Source of the DNA: Bilabrum cf. latius
Taxonomy: Eukaryota; Bigyra: Bicosoecida; Bigyra; Bicosoecida
Assembly (NCBI GenBank): GCA_965178125.1
Contig: OZ237750.1
Span: 1-64,000 of the forward strand
Length of the DNA: 64,000 nt
Direction: 5' to 3'
The position numbers and the translations under genes are program-made. Shown here one piece after another: positions 23,616 through 36,300 of this stretch; position 1 is the stretch's first letter, and each line of letters opens with the position of its first letter. The notes under the pieces were generated by a model, which was not told the origin of the DNA, searched no databases, and was given only the letters and a program-made list of their open reading frames with translations.

Positions 23616-24692
23616 TCACCCCACCCTTCGCCGCTTGTTTCGGTTCGAGCCCTTGCCTCGAATGGGCGGCCCAATCCCATCGCCGGACTTATTAGCAGCT
23701 GGTGCCGACGCGGCTCGGTCCTGTTTGGCATGCATGCTCTTGAGCACGCCGAGCGCGCGGTCCTTGTCACTCGTGGTGCTTTCGTTCGGCAGCCTACCAG
23801 TAGTCGCCTGCGACCTGCGCGGCTTTGCCTTCGGTGCCCCCTTGATGGCCCGGTCGAACCGTCCCATGGAAGCCGTCGACGCAGCCGCGGCCCGCAGGCG
23901 GTCTCGCTTCACCTGCACGCCCTCCCCGGCGGGCCGAGCTCGGGGGCCTCTCCCCTGCCCAGTGAGTCCAGCCACGTGGCCCTCAGCCACTGATAGCTGC
24001 GCAGGAATCCCAACGGGGAGCGCAGCAGTCCCGGCCATGGGCTTGCTGGAGGACGCGGACTGCACCACGGCCCTGATGCCCTTCGTCTCCTGAGCCCGAG
24101 CTTGCTTGCGGGCATTTCCGAGGCGCCTTTCTTCATTCTGCAGCACCTTAAGCTTCCGATCCCTAGTGCGGTCATCGAATGGGTCGGATCCTGGTGCTTG
24201 GTCTGCAGAGTCTTCAATGAGCCAATCTTTGGCAAGCTTGTTGGCCTTGGAGCCATAGCCGTGCCTCGGTACCCACGCCTGCGACGACTCGTCCCATACC
24301 ATTCGGGAGCGTTTTCTCTTAACAATTCCCTTTTCACGCGCATATTTTTCCCATCGCGTCTCTTCTTTCTTGGCAGGACAACGCCGATATCTTGGCAGAG
24401 ACATATTCGGTGCTGGCAAGCTGGCTACAACACCGGCCTCAGTGCTCTCTGTTTGCAGCTGGAAAAGCTAGGAAACCAGGCCTTGTGCAGCCAGCTGCGT
24501 ACTTTTCATGATATGCTCTTCTCGCCTTGCCAAGAACTCGAGTTCTTCTTTCGGTATTTCCTTGCTTTGTGACGAGACCAACTGCAACCCGATTGGCTTC
24601 ACAAAGACAGATGCATCAATCAAGGATGGCCTTTCTGCCACAAGCAGGCCCACATCATAGTCTAAATCACCACTTTCGGCAGCAGACGACAT
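23616..24692 (-). CDS. RRS1: RRS1 ribosome biogenesis regulatory protein
   Basis: Nucleolar factor needed for 60S subunit maturation; recruits 5S RNP with Rpf2 in yeast. Single exon, 359 codons, ATG 24692 to TGA 23618-23616. Signatures: STQLAAQGLVS-TAG-LFQLQTE in the N-terminal helix, LPRYRRCPAKKEETRWEKYA followed by REKGI, then SRMVWDESSQAWVPRHGYG and WLIE, and a basic C-terminus. The in-frame TAG at 24470-24468 falls on the Gln of the human LINQLWQLPTE stretch. Translation from a standard code would give a 74-residue N-terminal stub and lose the whole conserved domain. Shares a 160-bp divergent promoter region with the gene at 24852. Confidence 0.9.
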
Positions 24693-24851
24693 GGGTTTCA
24701 GGCGACTTGCGGAGTATTCTCCGTGTTATCGACCATTTGTGCCTCGACGTTGCAAGTGCACTGCCCTGCAGTGCTTGCACTCCACTGGTGCCACTTATTT
24801 GGTTCATCTTCTGGCTGAGCAGCCAACACTGCACTTGCTTTAAGGGGCTTC

Positions 24852-26030
24852 ATGTCTGCATTTAGCGAACGTTTTGGTATACGATCAAGTTCAGCTGGAC
24901 CGGCGCGAAAGTCCAGAAAGAGAAGGCGGTCTGTGCTGGATGCTTTTGTCGGGTATATTGAGGACACAATCCCTCAACTAGGAATGCTGTTGCCGAAGTC
25001 AAGCTCCAAAGTACAGGATGATGATAACTTCGACAGTGATCAATCGCCGGAGGCAAGTCAGTCTGGAGTAGCGCAGCAGCCAAGGTCGGCCATGAAGCGA
25101 CGAAGACGAGAGCACCGACCAATCTCAGAAGCACGTCTGGACACGGCATCCAAATCTGCGGTCAAATTCTAGCGCGGCAAAAATCTGCAACAGGTCCGCA
25201 ACTTTGAGAAGTCCGGCCCAGCCTCTGCAGTTAGAAGCCGGCCGCAGATTCAAGCGGTTGGGGCAAATGAGGAGGGAGACCAGGCAAACTTCCGTCGTGC
25301 ATTGCGGTTTGATGATGTAGTATCGAGTTCCAAGCCGAATGCTGCGGATACCTCCCCTGATCGGTCCGACGTGGCGGACGTATCTGGTGCCGACCGCGGC
25401 ACCGTCGCTTCTCAAGGCACGGAATTGCGTTTGCACCCTGTGACCATCAGGGTCGCACCCGGAGCCATGATGTGCAAGCTACTGCCTCGACTTCGGCGAA
25501 AACGCTCTTGGATTGCCTCGGCTTCATCAGGTACGTCCAGGCTCGAGCTTGTGTAGCACGGCAAGCCATTGCTAAGTCGACACAACGATCCACAGCCCTT
25601 GGAAACCGTGTTTGACACGTTTATTGTGTCGAAGTACGAGAATTCAGCGTTTGGAATGGTGGGAAGGAGGAAGCCGCAACGCATGGGGACTGTCGGTCTG
25701 TCAAAGCTCACTGAAGAATCTGTTCGATCGACAGAAGCACGAGAACATGAATAGAAGACACGTGGTGATGTCAGTATCGCGTCGGGTGACGATCTTGTGT
25801 CTCAAATAATCCGCACTGTAGTAAGTGTTGACCAAGCTCCAGCGTCCAAGTCCACAGAGATTGGCTCTGAATCAGACGAAATTATTGGAGATGTCATGTT
25901 GCGCCCAAGCCGTAAGAAGAGGCAGCATCAATCAATCGTACCCTCTCCTAGATTCGAATTTGCCGAGGCGTAGAGGTTGGTGTCTCCAGGTAAAGTGAAA
26001 GGTAGCGCACGAAAGGCATACATATTCTGA
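24852..26030 (+). CDS. Hypothetical basic protein
   Basis: One frame of 393 codons from ATG 24852 to TGA 26028-26030, broken only by TAG (25170, 25552, 25752, 25971). The N-terminus is strongly basic (SRKRRRSVLDAF..), there is a second basic cluster near 25,100 (KRRRREHR) and near 25,480, and alternating acidic Ser/Asp stretches, which together suggest a nuclear protein. I do not recognise a family. The shared 160-bp divergent upstream region with RRS1 may mean co-expression. Confidence 0.6.
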
Positions 26031-26921
26031 CTGTTAGTTTGTCTTGGAGTGTCCGAAATGCATTGTCAAATAGTATATACATTTTGTCTAGGCAATGATA
26101 CAACCAGAAGCCGTTGCAAGCCTCCCCATAATCGACCGTGTTCGACACACACACACACACACCCACCCATTCCACAACATCACTAATAGCACCGACTGTC
26201 TTCGCAGGTTATTGGAAATTATAAAATAATTCTACCATTTCGGAAATTTTCTGAATGTACGTAAATTTAGATCATGACAGAGAAACAGAGACTATCATGT
26301 TGTTTGGAGTTTAATATTTCTTTACCACTTCTGGTGATGACATCGAATGGCGGTGTAAGACTTTGACTAGCCATAAGTTAGGGTTTAGGATACTTTCATC
26401 ATGTTATGGTTGTTATTTCATTCACAGTTTCAGCAGCTTTCCAGACATGAGAACAACTCGTGCTAGAACCGAACTTGATTTTCAAATCACAGTCCCCGTA
26501 ATATCCTGAGCATTCAATGCCAGCTAAAACAGGTCCTAGCGCCAAATGGTCCAACACATTTTTGTTTGCCTATGTGCGTCCTGAAATCGATTTTACCGAA
26601 GGTAATCCATCCAAAGTGCAGTGTACAACAAATTGGCTTTTTTAAATGCCTATTCCGAACGGCATTCACATTCATCCAACAGAGAGTAGAAGATACAATG
26701 TTTTTGGAGTTGCCAACATTATGCGAAAATCAATTCTATCTGGAGCATGCAAAGTGTTTGCTTCCCCTACACAGACACAGTACCATCACGCAGGTTCTGG
26801 AATTTCACGGACAGTCGGTGCTATTCGTCATCTGTTGTAGAATTAATGAGAGTGTATCGAATACGAACGATAATTGGAGAGGTTCACGGCAAAACGAATA
26901 CACTATTTGACAAGGTATCGA
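26031..26921. other. AT-rich gap with no supported gene
   Basis: About 890 bp, clearly more AT-rich than the surrounding genes, with scattered stop codons in all frames and only short ORFs without recognisable content. Contains an (AC)9 microsatellite at 26145-26162. It lies between the 3' ends of two convergent genes, so UTRs are expected at each edge. No transposon ends or terminal repeats seen. Confidence 0.6.
26145..26162. repeat. (AC)9 microsatellite
   Basis: Eighteen-base dinucleotide run inside the AT-rich gap. Confidence 0.9.
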
Positions 26922-28469
26922 TTAAACTAGCCAGTTCAATGCATTTACTTCACATAGCGCGCCTGAGCAAATAAGCTATTGAGTTGCTGGTACAACGCTT
27001 GAATTCTGTCGAAGTTCATAGACGTTTCCAGGGAAAGAAGCATTGGACTCCACCACGCCAATGGATACTAACACATCCTTACACTCACGAAACCAAGATT
27101 CACCTGCAATCAGCCTCGAACAGAATCGAGCCGCATGTTTCTGGTAGAAATGTACTGCATCTTTCATGAGGACCTAGATTTGTTGTCCTTCATCACCGCC
27201 AATCATGACTTGTACCAGTCCCACTTCGTCTGGAATCTCAACAAGAGCGAGATTGTCGGCTGGATCGGCCGAATCTGCCGAACCTGGAGGTGCCTTGCCT
27301 TTCTTGCCAGTCTTCCCCTTTGCTGGTTTCTTTTTCTTCGCTGGTATGGCGTCTTTTTCACAAGGGGAGATTCTTGGTAATTCAATAAATGGCTCGAATC
27401 CGGCCGTTCTCAAGGCCGATGAGACTACCATTAGAGCAAGCTGCTACATGTCCGCCTCTGGCTCCCAAGACCTGTACTTTTCTGCGGCTGTTGCCTGGAT
27501 ACACACCAATGCATTTTCTGCGTCCTAGGCATTACCAACTGATGCAAAGAGGCAACCAGCTTCTTGTAGTGCGGACTGCGGCGATAAGCTTAGAGAAATA
27601 GAGTACAATTGGCTGTGCTCCAGAGAGTGACTAGCAAGTTACTCAGCTGTGACAGTAGGACTCACGAAAGCCCTGCTTTTGACAGAATCGACAAACTTCT
27701 ATTGTCCGCCGAAGTCGCAAACTATCTCTCTGGAGATCGGTGCACACACACCCACTCTGCTGGCGAGAGCCGAATGCCAACCAGAAGATGCCAAAGAAAT
27801 GTCTGCAGTGGATCCACCTGCCAAAGTGATATAAAGCTCTGATTCGCTTGATCTTGCAACATCTCCAGATGGCTTTTCTGCTGAGATTGCAGGTGCCCCA
27901 GCGAGAGCTTGCCACGCCTACAGCCTCAGGAATAATGGCTTCACAGGAACTAGTGCACCAGACACTGCACACTCTTGCTGAAACCCCTGCACAGCAGCAA
28001 CGGTATGGCATAGGGCGTCTATCACTGCGACCATGGCGTCACTACTAATCAATGGTGCTGCCCTCTCAAGGCATGTGCGGATCGATTTCAGATCATCTGG
28101 AGCTACCCCGATCAGACTACTCAAAGCTGCAGTGTACGCGTGCGAGTCTACTTCGGACACACACCCTTGGATTTCTGTAGCATGAGTCCCTAAGCAAGTC
28201 AAAATTTCGACCCGCACTACGGAATTGGGAGGCCCAGAAACGGTACTTGCTGGTGCACCAGCACCAGCACCCGACGCCGCCCCACCGATTGTCGGGGTAG
28301 GCAGGCCATCGGTGACAAACTATACTCGTTCAATACCACGCTACTGCAAAACCAGCAACTGCAACTGGGTGGCCAAATAGCGCTCTGGGTGGGCTGGTTT
28401 GACGCGAACTAGCTAGTCTGCCAGCATTTGCAATAGCGTTGGCACCTCTTTCTGCTTGAGATAATCCAT
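26922..28469 (-). CDS. Protein with an N-terminal Dpy-30/RIIa-like docking motif
   Basis: Exon 1 28469-27666, intron 27665-27576 (90 bp, GTGAGT...CGCCGCAG, phase 0), exon 2 27575-26922 ending TAA; 485 residues. The first 35 residues (MDYLKQKEVPTLLQMLADQL, then VxxKPxxPxRYLATQL) look like the helix-turn-helix dimerisation/docking motif of Dpy-30 and RIIa domains, common in radial-spoke and other flagellar proteins. The middle has an Ala/Gly-rich linker. Exon 2 begins with a TPR-like helix pair (SALQEAGCLFASVGNAQDAE) and contains a Lys-rich stretch near 27,340. The intron is required: without it the frame hits TAA just after GTGAGT. Function beyond the docking motif is unknown. Confidence 0.6.
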
Positions 28470-28762
28470 GTCGAAACAACTGACAATTATGAAGTTAGCT
28501 AACTTCTTCAGCAGTGTACAGTCTACTGTTATCCAAGAATGCATCATTGAAACATCAAACGGCCAGGACTCCACCGGCGGGCCGGCGGATGACGAGTGAC
28601 TACACTGTTGGCAATGTATTCGCAAATTGACACAAATCAAACTGTTGCATCGCCTCCTCGCCGCCGCGAACAAATAATGTTGTAGATTTAATGCTATTGT
28701 TCTGGATCAGGTCCGACCCACTCTGATGCGCGCGAATCTACGAGCTGCCTGGTGTCTCAGGC

Positions 28763-29920
28763 ATGCTTTGGTTCCGGCCTCTTGCGAGTAAGCGTGCCGT
28801 GGCGTACTGTTAGATTTCTTAGCTGCACACTCATCTCGGAGTCTGTTCACCATGCCAAAGGCCTCGGCGTTCAAAACCGTTTTGCTCCGACTAGTGGCAT
28901 TGCAGAAGAGTCGCCTTTGCAGTGGCAGCATGCTTCCAATTCAACGAGTGTCTCATCGCTCCCAGTTTTGCTATGACCACACGAGCCCGCGTTTTATTAT
29001 GATGGCGACGAAAGGTGATATTCATTGCAGAGGTGTGGGTACGCGTGCAAGCTCAGCAGAGGCTTCGGTTTCTATACCAGCATCCAGCGCTGCGCTGCGC
29101 CCCCTAGGCCGACTTGTTCACCTACAAACCCCAAAAAGCTGATGTGGTGCTGTCCCTTGCATTTTACCTGAGTCGTTTGGACCCTGCTGCAGTGGAAGGC
29201 ACCGTTTGGGAGCAGACCAGTCAGGTCGTGTTCGCGAGCATCGACGATGCAGTGGCGGAAGTCGAGAAAAGAGGGTCTGCCAGTGATGATGCCGATGGCA
29301 TCGTAGCGAAGTCCTCATTCAAAGGCAGCGTCGGTCGCTTGACGCTACGCAGTGCCCATGAAGCCATGGCAATACCTTAGATTGGAACACTGGCAGAGGC
29401 ATCGCGCAACATTATCATACGCAGGTTTTTGGATACCGGCGTGCTCGCGAGAGGTCTGGCTTCAATCAACGGTACTGACTCTTGGGGTTCCATCAAGCTG
29501 TCCGACTGGGTCGATGAGTACAACGAGAAGGACCCGAGCTTCCGAATCGTGATGCGCGCACTTCTCAGACTATTGCAAAAGCGTAATGCCAAGTGGCTAG
29601 AGCAGTACCGGCGAGATCCCATCAAACTGATACCGCCGTCTGCATCCGTGGGTGCCTTGCTTGCAGAGGTCAAGGCCGCAGAAGAAGATGGCGCATCAGC
29701 AGAATTATCCGCGGATGATCTCAAGCCGAAACTCGCTCAGTGGCGGGACGAATAGCTGGTTGGATGCGGGTATGATGTCGAGATGCCATACTCTTCTGTA
29801 GGCAAGCAGGCTCGGGATGCTGAAGTGCAGTTCTTGTCCCCACTCTTTGCCTACATGGCCGAGCAGGAAGAGGCCCGGAGGTTCGCATTCGTGACGAGAA
29901 GGGAAGACGATTCGATATGA
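28763..29920 (+). CDS. Hypothetical protein, about 304 residues
   Basis: Main exon 29031-29920 (ending TGA) is open except for TAG at 29105, 29378 and 29753. The frame has TGA at 29000, so an upstream exon is needed; the best fit is a short exon 28763-28787 (MLWFRPLA) with donor GTAAGC and acceptor ATTCATTGCAG, giving a 243-bp intron, longer than most here, and a total that is a whole number of codons. The N-terminus then reads with a basic-aromatic block (WVRVQAQQRLRFLYQHPALR) and a helix-rich remainder with KLSDWVDEYNEKDPSF. Family not recognised. Divergent from the gene ending its 5' side at 28469 (293-bp spacer). Confidence 0.55.
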
Positions 29921-30343
29921 CTGGGTAGATCAATAGAGGCGCAGGTGGGGTCCCGCAAGTTCCACTATTCTTCCATCTAGTCGCTGTCGGTCCTAAATTC
30001 TCAATGTTGTGGGTCGCTGGGAGGTTTGGGCCGACCAGCCCGTCGATTCATCTCTTGCTTGCTTGAGTGTTTGCCTCCCACTGCCAAGAGCGTACTGAGC
30101 CATAATTTCCAGAGCCAATGCATTAACATGAGCCTACAAATGGGCTGTTGAACTGCTTTGAAAGCAGTGCTTTCTGCACAGGAAATTTGTTGCGTGGGGT
30201 TTGGGATATATGTGTTTGGGGGCGTTCGTTGCTCACTTCGATAGACCGAGGCATAAGCCGAATCTGCTTGCCAAACACCTAGGCAATAAACGATCGATAT
30301 ACGTTGTGCTGTTTAGGAGTTCAAGAAGGTGCAGTGGCTGGTA
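29921..30343. other. Intergenic spacer, 423 bp
   Basis: Between two plus-strand genes; presumably 3' UTR and the promoter of the cyclase gene. No ORF or structured element seen. Confidence 0.5.
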
Positions 30344-33300
30344 ATGGCAGCTGCTGACGAGATTCGAGTGCCGATAGCACGGCCTAAACTGGCCACAGCT
30401 GCGAGCAACACGTATGTAGCATTGGAATCACTACAAGCGACGCGTTACCGACATTATCATCTTGTGTGCGTTTTTATTGCAACTTCGGCCTTTTTTGCAG
30501 AGAATGCGACCTTCGCGCTACATGCTGCACGCGGCGCGCGCATGCTGCACCCGCACAAAATAGAATCGTAACTTCAAAGTACACTGTGGTTTCATTCCTA
30601 CCGAAGAGTCTTTGGGAGTAGTTTCGCCGGGCGGCCAATGTTTACTTTCTACTCATCTCCGTTCTGCAACTTACGACGGGGCTGTCGCCGACCAACGAGT
30701 ACTCTACCGTGGTTCCGCTTATCGGGGTAGTTCTTCTGTCCATGATAAAGGAAGGCTACGAAGATTGGCAACGTCATGCAGACGACTCACGCCAGAACAA
30801 TAGGAAATGCCAGGTCCTCCGCCAGTCTGTGGTTCGCGGGCATCCGGCCCGGGGCAGCAGGCCAGCCGGAGAAGCCAATCACTGCGATAGTGAACAGCGT
30901 CGTATGGCCTGGGACCAAACAAGCTGGGAGAACGTGTGCCCAGGGGACATGCTACTCCTACGCAGCGGGGATGAGATACCGTGTGACTGCGTTCTGCTGT
31001 CGACCTCGCAACCGAAAACCGGGGTGGTATACGTGTCCACTTCACAGCTAGATGGTGAAAGCGCCTTGAAACCAAGAGAAGTTCCTGATACCGGTTTTGA
31101 GTTCGGCAAGAGCGTTTCGAGGCTCGGCAGGCTGCGAGGCCATGCGGCATGCGACCATCCCAGCGCGGCCCTGGACGACTTTTCGGGCTCCTTGCACTTG
31201 GTATAGCTGACGCAGAAATCCAAGAACGCTGGAAGTGAGAACGCTGTAACAGACATTGGCATGTAGTAGACTCGTCGCACAAGTGATTAGCAAGATCAGC
31301 CGGAGGTGCTCCCCTCTGGTGTCTCTCGATCGTCTCGGCCGAGCGCTGCACCGGGGACAGCGGTCGACGAAGTCGGCGCTGATGGCATCATCGGGGAGGC
31401 TTAGACGCCAGATCCAGAAAGGGGGCAGTTCCGAGGAAGGGTGTCACTGGCATGGGGAGATAAGGGACAGACCGCAGGCGACGAAGCCGAGGCATCGGCA
31501 GGACAAGACTAGACACCAAGCGGGGCGAGCTCCGTAGTGGCGAGCTTTCGAGCCAACCACACCCTGCTTCGCGGCTCAGCGGTGCGCAATACCAGATGGT
31601 GCGTCGCACTTGCAATCCATACGGGATCCAGAACGAAACTTGCTCTCAACTCGTCCAGCGCGCCCTCGAAGCGGTCCAAGCTAGACGCCGTGGTGGACTC
31701 GGCTGTTACCATCGTGTTCGTGTGCCTGCTCGGGCTTGTGCTGCTCTGCGGGTCCACAAGTAGGACCTGGAGTGTCGCCAACAGAGGTTCTGGCGACTCT
31801 TACTTGCCATTTTTGTCTGAGAGTAGCGCCCTTTCGACGCGCGTGGGCCAGCTGGTGACCTTCCTCATCCTGCTTAACAACTTGGTGCCCATCTCGCTGT
31901 CGGTCACCCTCGAGCTTGTCAAGTGGTGCCAGGCCAGGAGGATTGAGCAGGCGTCCTTAAATGGACCGTTCGGTGATTAGGCGGGGCACACCGGCCAGGG
32001 CAAAGGCGGAGACACCCACGGCGACCCGGTCAAGCCTGGCATCGTGGCTCGCACGTCCAACTTGTCAGAGGACCTGGGGTGCGTCACACACGTGCTGTGC
32101 GACAAAACGGGCACGCTGACTGAGAACCGAATGTAGATGGTGGCATGCTGCATTGCTGGCTCTGTGTTTGGCCGATGGGGCAAGGGTAATCCTGCTGGGC
32201 TCGCCGATGGGGCGGTTGCAGGCGACGAGCCAGATGGAGGCGAGCAGGCCTGCCCTCACGAGGCCGTCGCATTCCGTTCCCGAGAACTCGTGCAGCGTCT
32301 GCATTAGTTACAGCAGACTCGCTCAGGCAGTAGTTCTCCAGAAGTAGCGCCATGCGCGGCAGATGCTCAGGCGCAGGCAATGGCATCGGCATCGGTATCT
32401 CCACCCTTGGGGTCTCTGAACCGCAGCTTCGTGGCATCTGCGGAGCTGGACTTTATGCGAGCCTTATCTCTGTGCAGCACGGTTCTGCCTTCTTCGGCTC
32501 ACTCGGCTGCGTACCACAGCCGGCATGCGCAGGCGGCCAAGATAGTCGGCATCGCAGCGAGTGGAAAGGCTGGTGCGGAGACAAGCCAGGACTCGCAAAG
32601 TGCGCCTCTACGATCATCGACAGTCAGCCAGGAAGGTAACAGAGCCGGTGACACCACCTAGAATAATGAAGGGGTGACCGGTGACGATCCATCGCAATGG
32701 TACCAGGGGACGAGCCCGGACGAGGTCGCTCTGGCAATTGGAGCTCGCGTCATGGGCATGGGGCTCCTAGAGCGAAAGGGAAAGGTTGTCGTCGTGGCAG
32801 CCCGGGAAGGGCGGTCAAAGGAACAGTGGGAGGTGCTGGCTATTAACGCATTCTCGTCGTAGCGGGCTCGAATGAGCGTCTTGGTCTGGAACAAGCAGGA
32901 AGATCGATACGTGTTACTATGCAAGGGCAGCGACCAGGCCATGTTCAAGCGATGCAGCAAGGAGCGCGGGGATACTGGCGCGGTCGAAACTACCAAGTTG
33001 ACCAGGGAGTAGGTCAACAGGTTTGCGAACACCGGTCTTCGCACTTTGGTTTTGGCTCGGAAGGAGCTGAGCGAGTCTCGTGCCCTCTCCTGGCTGGAGA
33101 GGTTTCGGCAGGCCAGCGCGATGCATGGAGCTGCGAGGGAGTATCAGCTGAACCGTGCCGCAGAGTACATTGAGTCAGGACTGGAGCTTCTAGGAGCCGC
33201 AGCAATCGAGGACAGGTTGCAACGAGGTGTGCCGCGGGTATTGGAGCGGCTGCGCAGAGCTGGCTGTCGAGTGTGGATGCTAACTGGTGACAAGCAGCAG

Positions 33301-36300
33301 ACGGCGGTAAGCGTGAGTCTGTCTTCAAAACTGCTCTCCAGCCAGATGCGTAGATTCGTCATCGATGGGGACTCCTTCGAGGAGTGCTGGGAGCAGCTGG
33401 CCCAGGCCCGTGCCGAATTGCGCTCCCTACAGATGTGGTCCCCTGGCTCGCTCACAAAGGGGCTTGCAGTGGTCGTGGAAGGCAAGGCGCTGGAGCATCT
33501 GCTTGATACTGGGGGGAATGGAGCCGATAGCGGAGACGCCCTCGCAGCGTATATTGAGAAAGATAGGCAAGCTCACGGCCAGAAGACCAGGTCGCACAAG
33601 GGGGTGGGTCGGCAGAAGCGCGCACTGGTAAAGTCGATTCTTCCATCCTCTGCCAACAGCTTTTAGTCCGGCGCGGGTAGTACCACAAGTCTGCAGAAGC
33701 CGCCGAGGGGAGGCGGCCCGATTCGGTCCTAGATGGATAATCGTGGCAGCATGAGCAGTGCCCCGATGGAGGTCGAGTCTGTGGCTAGCGATGAGATGGA
33801 TGGCCTTGTTACTAGCCTACGCCCCTCCCGCAGCTCGGTACCGGATAGCACGCCAGCGGCACCACCCCCAGAGTGGCATTCTACCTACATAACTACCGCC
33901 TCGAGTGTAAGCTCAGAAACGTCGGGGTCCGTGTACTCGGCTGTCACATACGACGAGGACCGATCGTGGGGCCGCGGCAAAGATGAGTGGCACGAGGGCA
34001 TGTGCCAGTGCGGCCCGCCCGATGACCCAGCGACTTGGTGTCTGCACCTGTTTGCCTGCACTACTTTGGATTCTGGTCTAGGCGGCACTCACGCACGCCG
34101 CGCAAGATACCGGTGCCGATGCATGGGGATCGAATGTGCAGTGTGCCCCACTGTTCTGACCACCTCTGGATTTGGGCGGCTATCAGCCGTGCACGGGGCC
34201 CCATAGGCATCAATTGGCAGAATCTTGGAGCAACTCTTCTGTCCACCTGTGCTGCATGATGCAGACACGGTCGGGATAGGGGCTGCCCAGCAGGAGAGCC
34301 TGCTACAGAGTGATCCTTGGGATCAGAGCTCAAGCCCGAGCTCGAATGGAAGCAGAAGGACCGGAGTTGCCAATCAGATCATGGAGTTGCTGGAGCAGTG
34401 CGAGGCTGTCGTTGCGTGCCGATTGACTCCATCGCAGAAAGCTTGGCTGGCTTCTAAGGTGAGAGCTCGGGATCCTAGCGCAACCTGCCTAGCTGTTGGG
34501 GATGGCGGGAATGATGTCGGCATGATTCAATCGGCCCACCTGGGGGTCGGTATTTCAGGCAATGAGGGCAGGCAGGCGGTGAACGCGGCTGACTTTGCCA
34601 TTGCAGAGTTCAGCTTCCTTGAGCAACTCATCCTGGTGCATGGTAGGCAGAACTATAGGAGGGTATCTCTCGTGGTCCTGTATTCCTTCTACAAGAATTT
34701 CGTGCTCGTGTTCACGCTGCTGTTCTTCTCCTTTGAGAACGGCTCCTCGGGAACCACGCTGTTTGAGTCATTCCTTGGCACGGGTTGGAACGTCGCATTC
34801 ACGGCGTTCCCCGTCATTGTGGCAGGGGTGCTAGACGAAGACGTCATGTGCAGCTTGGCGCCTAGAATTCCAGAGATATACCGCCCAAGGTCATCTGGTG
34901 AGGTCTTTGCATCGGGAAGGCTACTGCTTTGGGCAGGCAACGGGGTGTGGCATGCCTTCGTTGCATACGTTGTGGCCCGAATGATGATTATGGCCCAGCC
35001 TTCAGATCCCCACGGTCTAGACGGGGGGCTGCTATTCGACGGCACTGCGATAAACATGGCTATTGTGGCCATAGTCAGCGGGAAACTGCTCCTCGAGGTG
35101 CATTCGATCTCTATGCTGCTGCTACTCAGCATCGGCGTGTCCGCATTCCTTTGGCTTCTCTTCGTTTCAGTGTACTAGCACATGTATGCCTGGACTGAGG
35201 TAGATGCATTCCGAGACTTTGAGGGCATTGGGTCTAGAGTGCTTGCTACGCCTTCCGTGTGGCTTAATAGTGGTGCATCTGTTGCTGCCGCGTGGATCGT
35301 GGACTTCGCTCTGGCGGCATGGCAGCGGCAGTCGTACCCCACGCTGGCGCAGGTCTCAGAGGAATGCCTGCAGCTAGGACAGGCCAAGGGAATCGATGAC
35401 GTAACCCAGGGTATGGAAGAGTCTCAGGGCAGATCTAGCCAATTCGCAGACCTCGCCATGGCCATGCAGGTGCCGAAGCGCGCCGTACGCTCCGAAAAAG
35501 AGCCTTCGGTTGCGAGTGCCGGCAGCGGTGGGGGCAGCATCACGTCATTTCAGTCAAAGGATGACATTGAACCGAGTGTGTCAGGTTTGTAGCATCTCCT
35601 CAGTAATTCTGATGACGCGCAGATTCCACTCACTTTCAATGAACACAGAGGTGGAATGGCCGACGGCACCACAGATGAAGTGCGGAGCCTAGACGATGCA
35701 GACGCTGAGGTCGAACATTAGCACAGAGAATAGATGAATCTGCTACGAGCCGTTACTGGATCCGCCCGCCGGGATTTGAAGCTGGTTCTGTGGCTCGAGC
35801 AGCAGGTGGGCCAAGAGGAGCCGCTGTCAGATGCGGTGCTGGCCAGGACGCGAGCGTTAACCAACATAGACAGGGCTTCTCTGGCAGTAAGAACTCGCAA
35901 TGGTGCATTAAAGCACCGCACTGGTGGATCCAGTGCATCTCGCAGTAGTACTGACCAACAACTGGCAAGCCTCAGTGATGCGACGCAAGAAAGCTAGACT
36001 GGAGCAGGCAGCAATATTGCTGCTGAGACCAGCAACGCCGTATCTCCGTCGGAAAAGCGGCGACCTTTGCAGCGTAAAGGCAGCGTAATAGACCTTTCTA
36101 CCCTTGTGGCGCATGATAATGGCGCGGGTGGGCACTCTGGTGCTCCAGCTAGCTCATCGTGGTCCATGGCATGGGCACACGACACGGAGCTGGAGGAGGT
36201 ATTTCGCACTGAGTACTGGATCCCTAAGGCGGTTGTCATTAGTCGCATCGCTCTGATTGCTATGTGCCTCCTAGCGAGCATGTACATTGCATTGGAGCTG

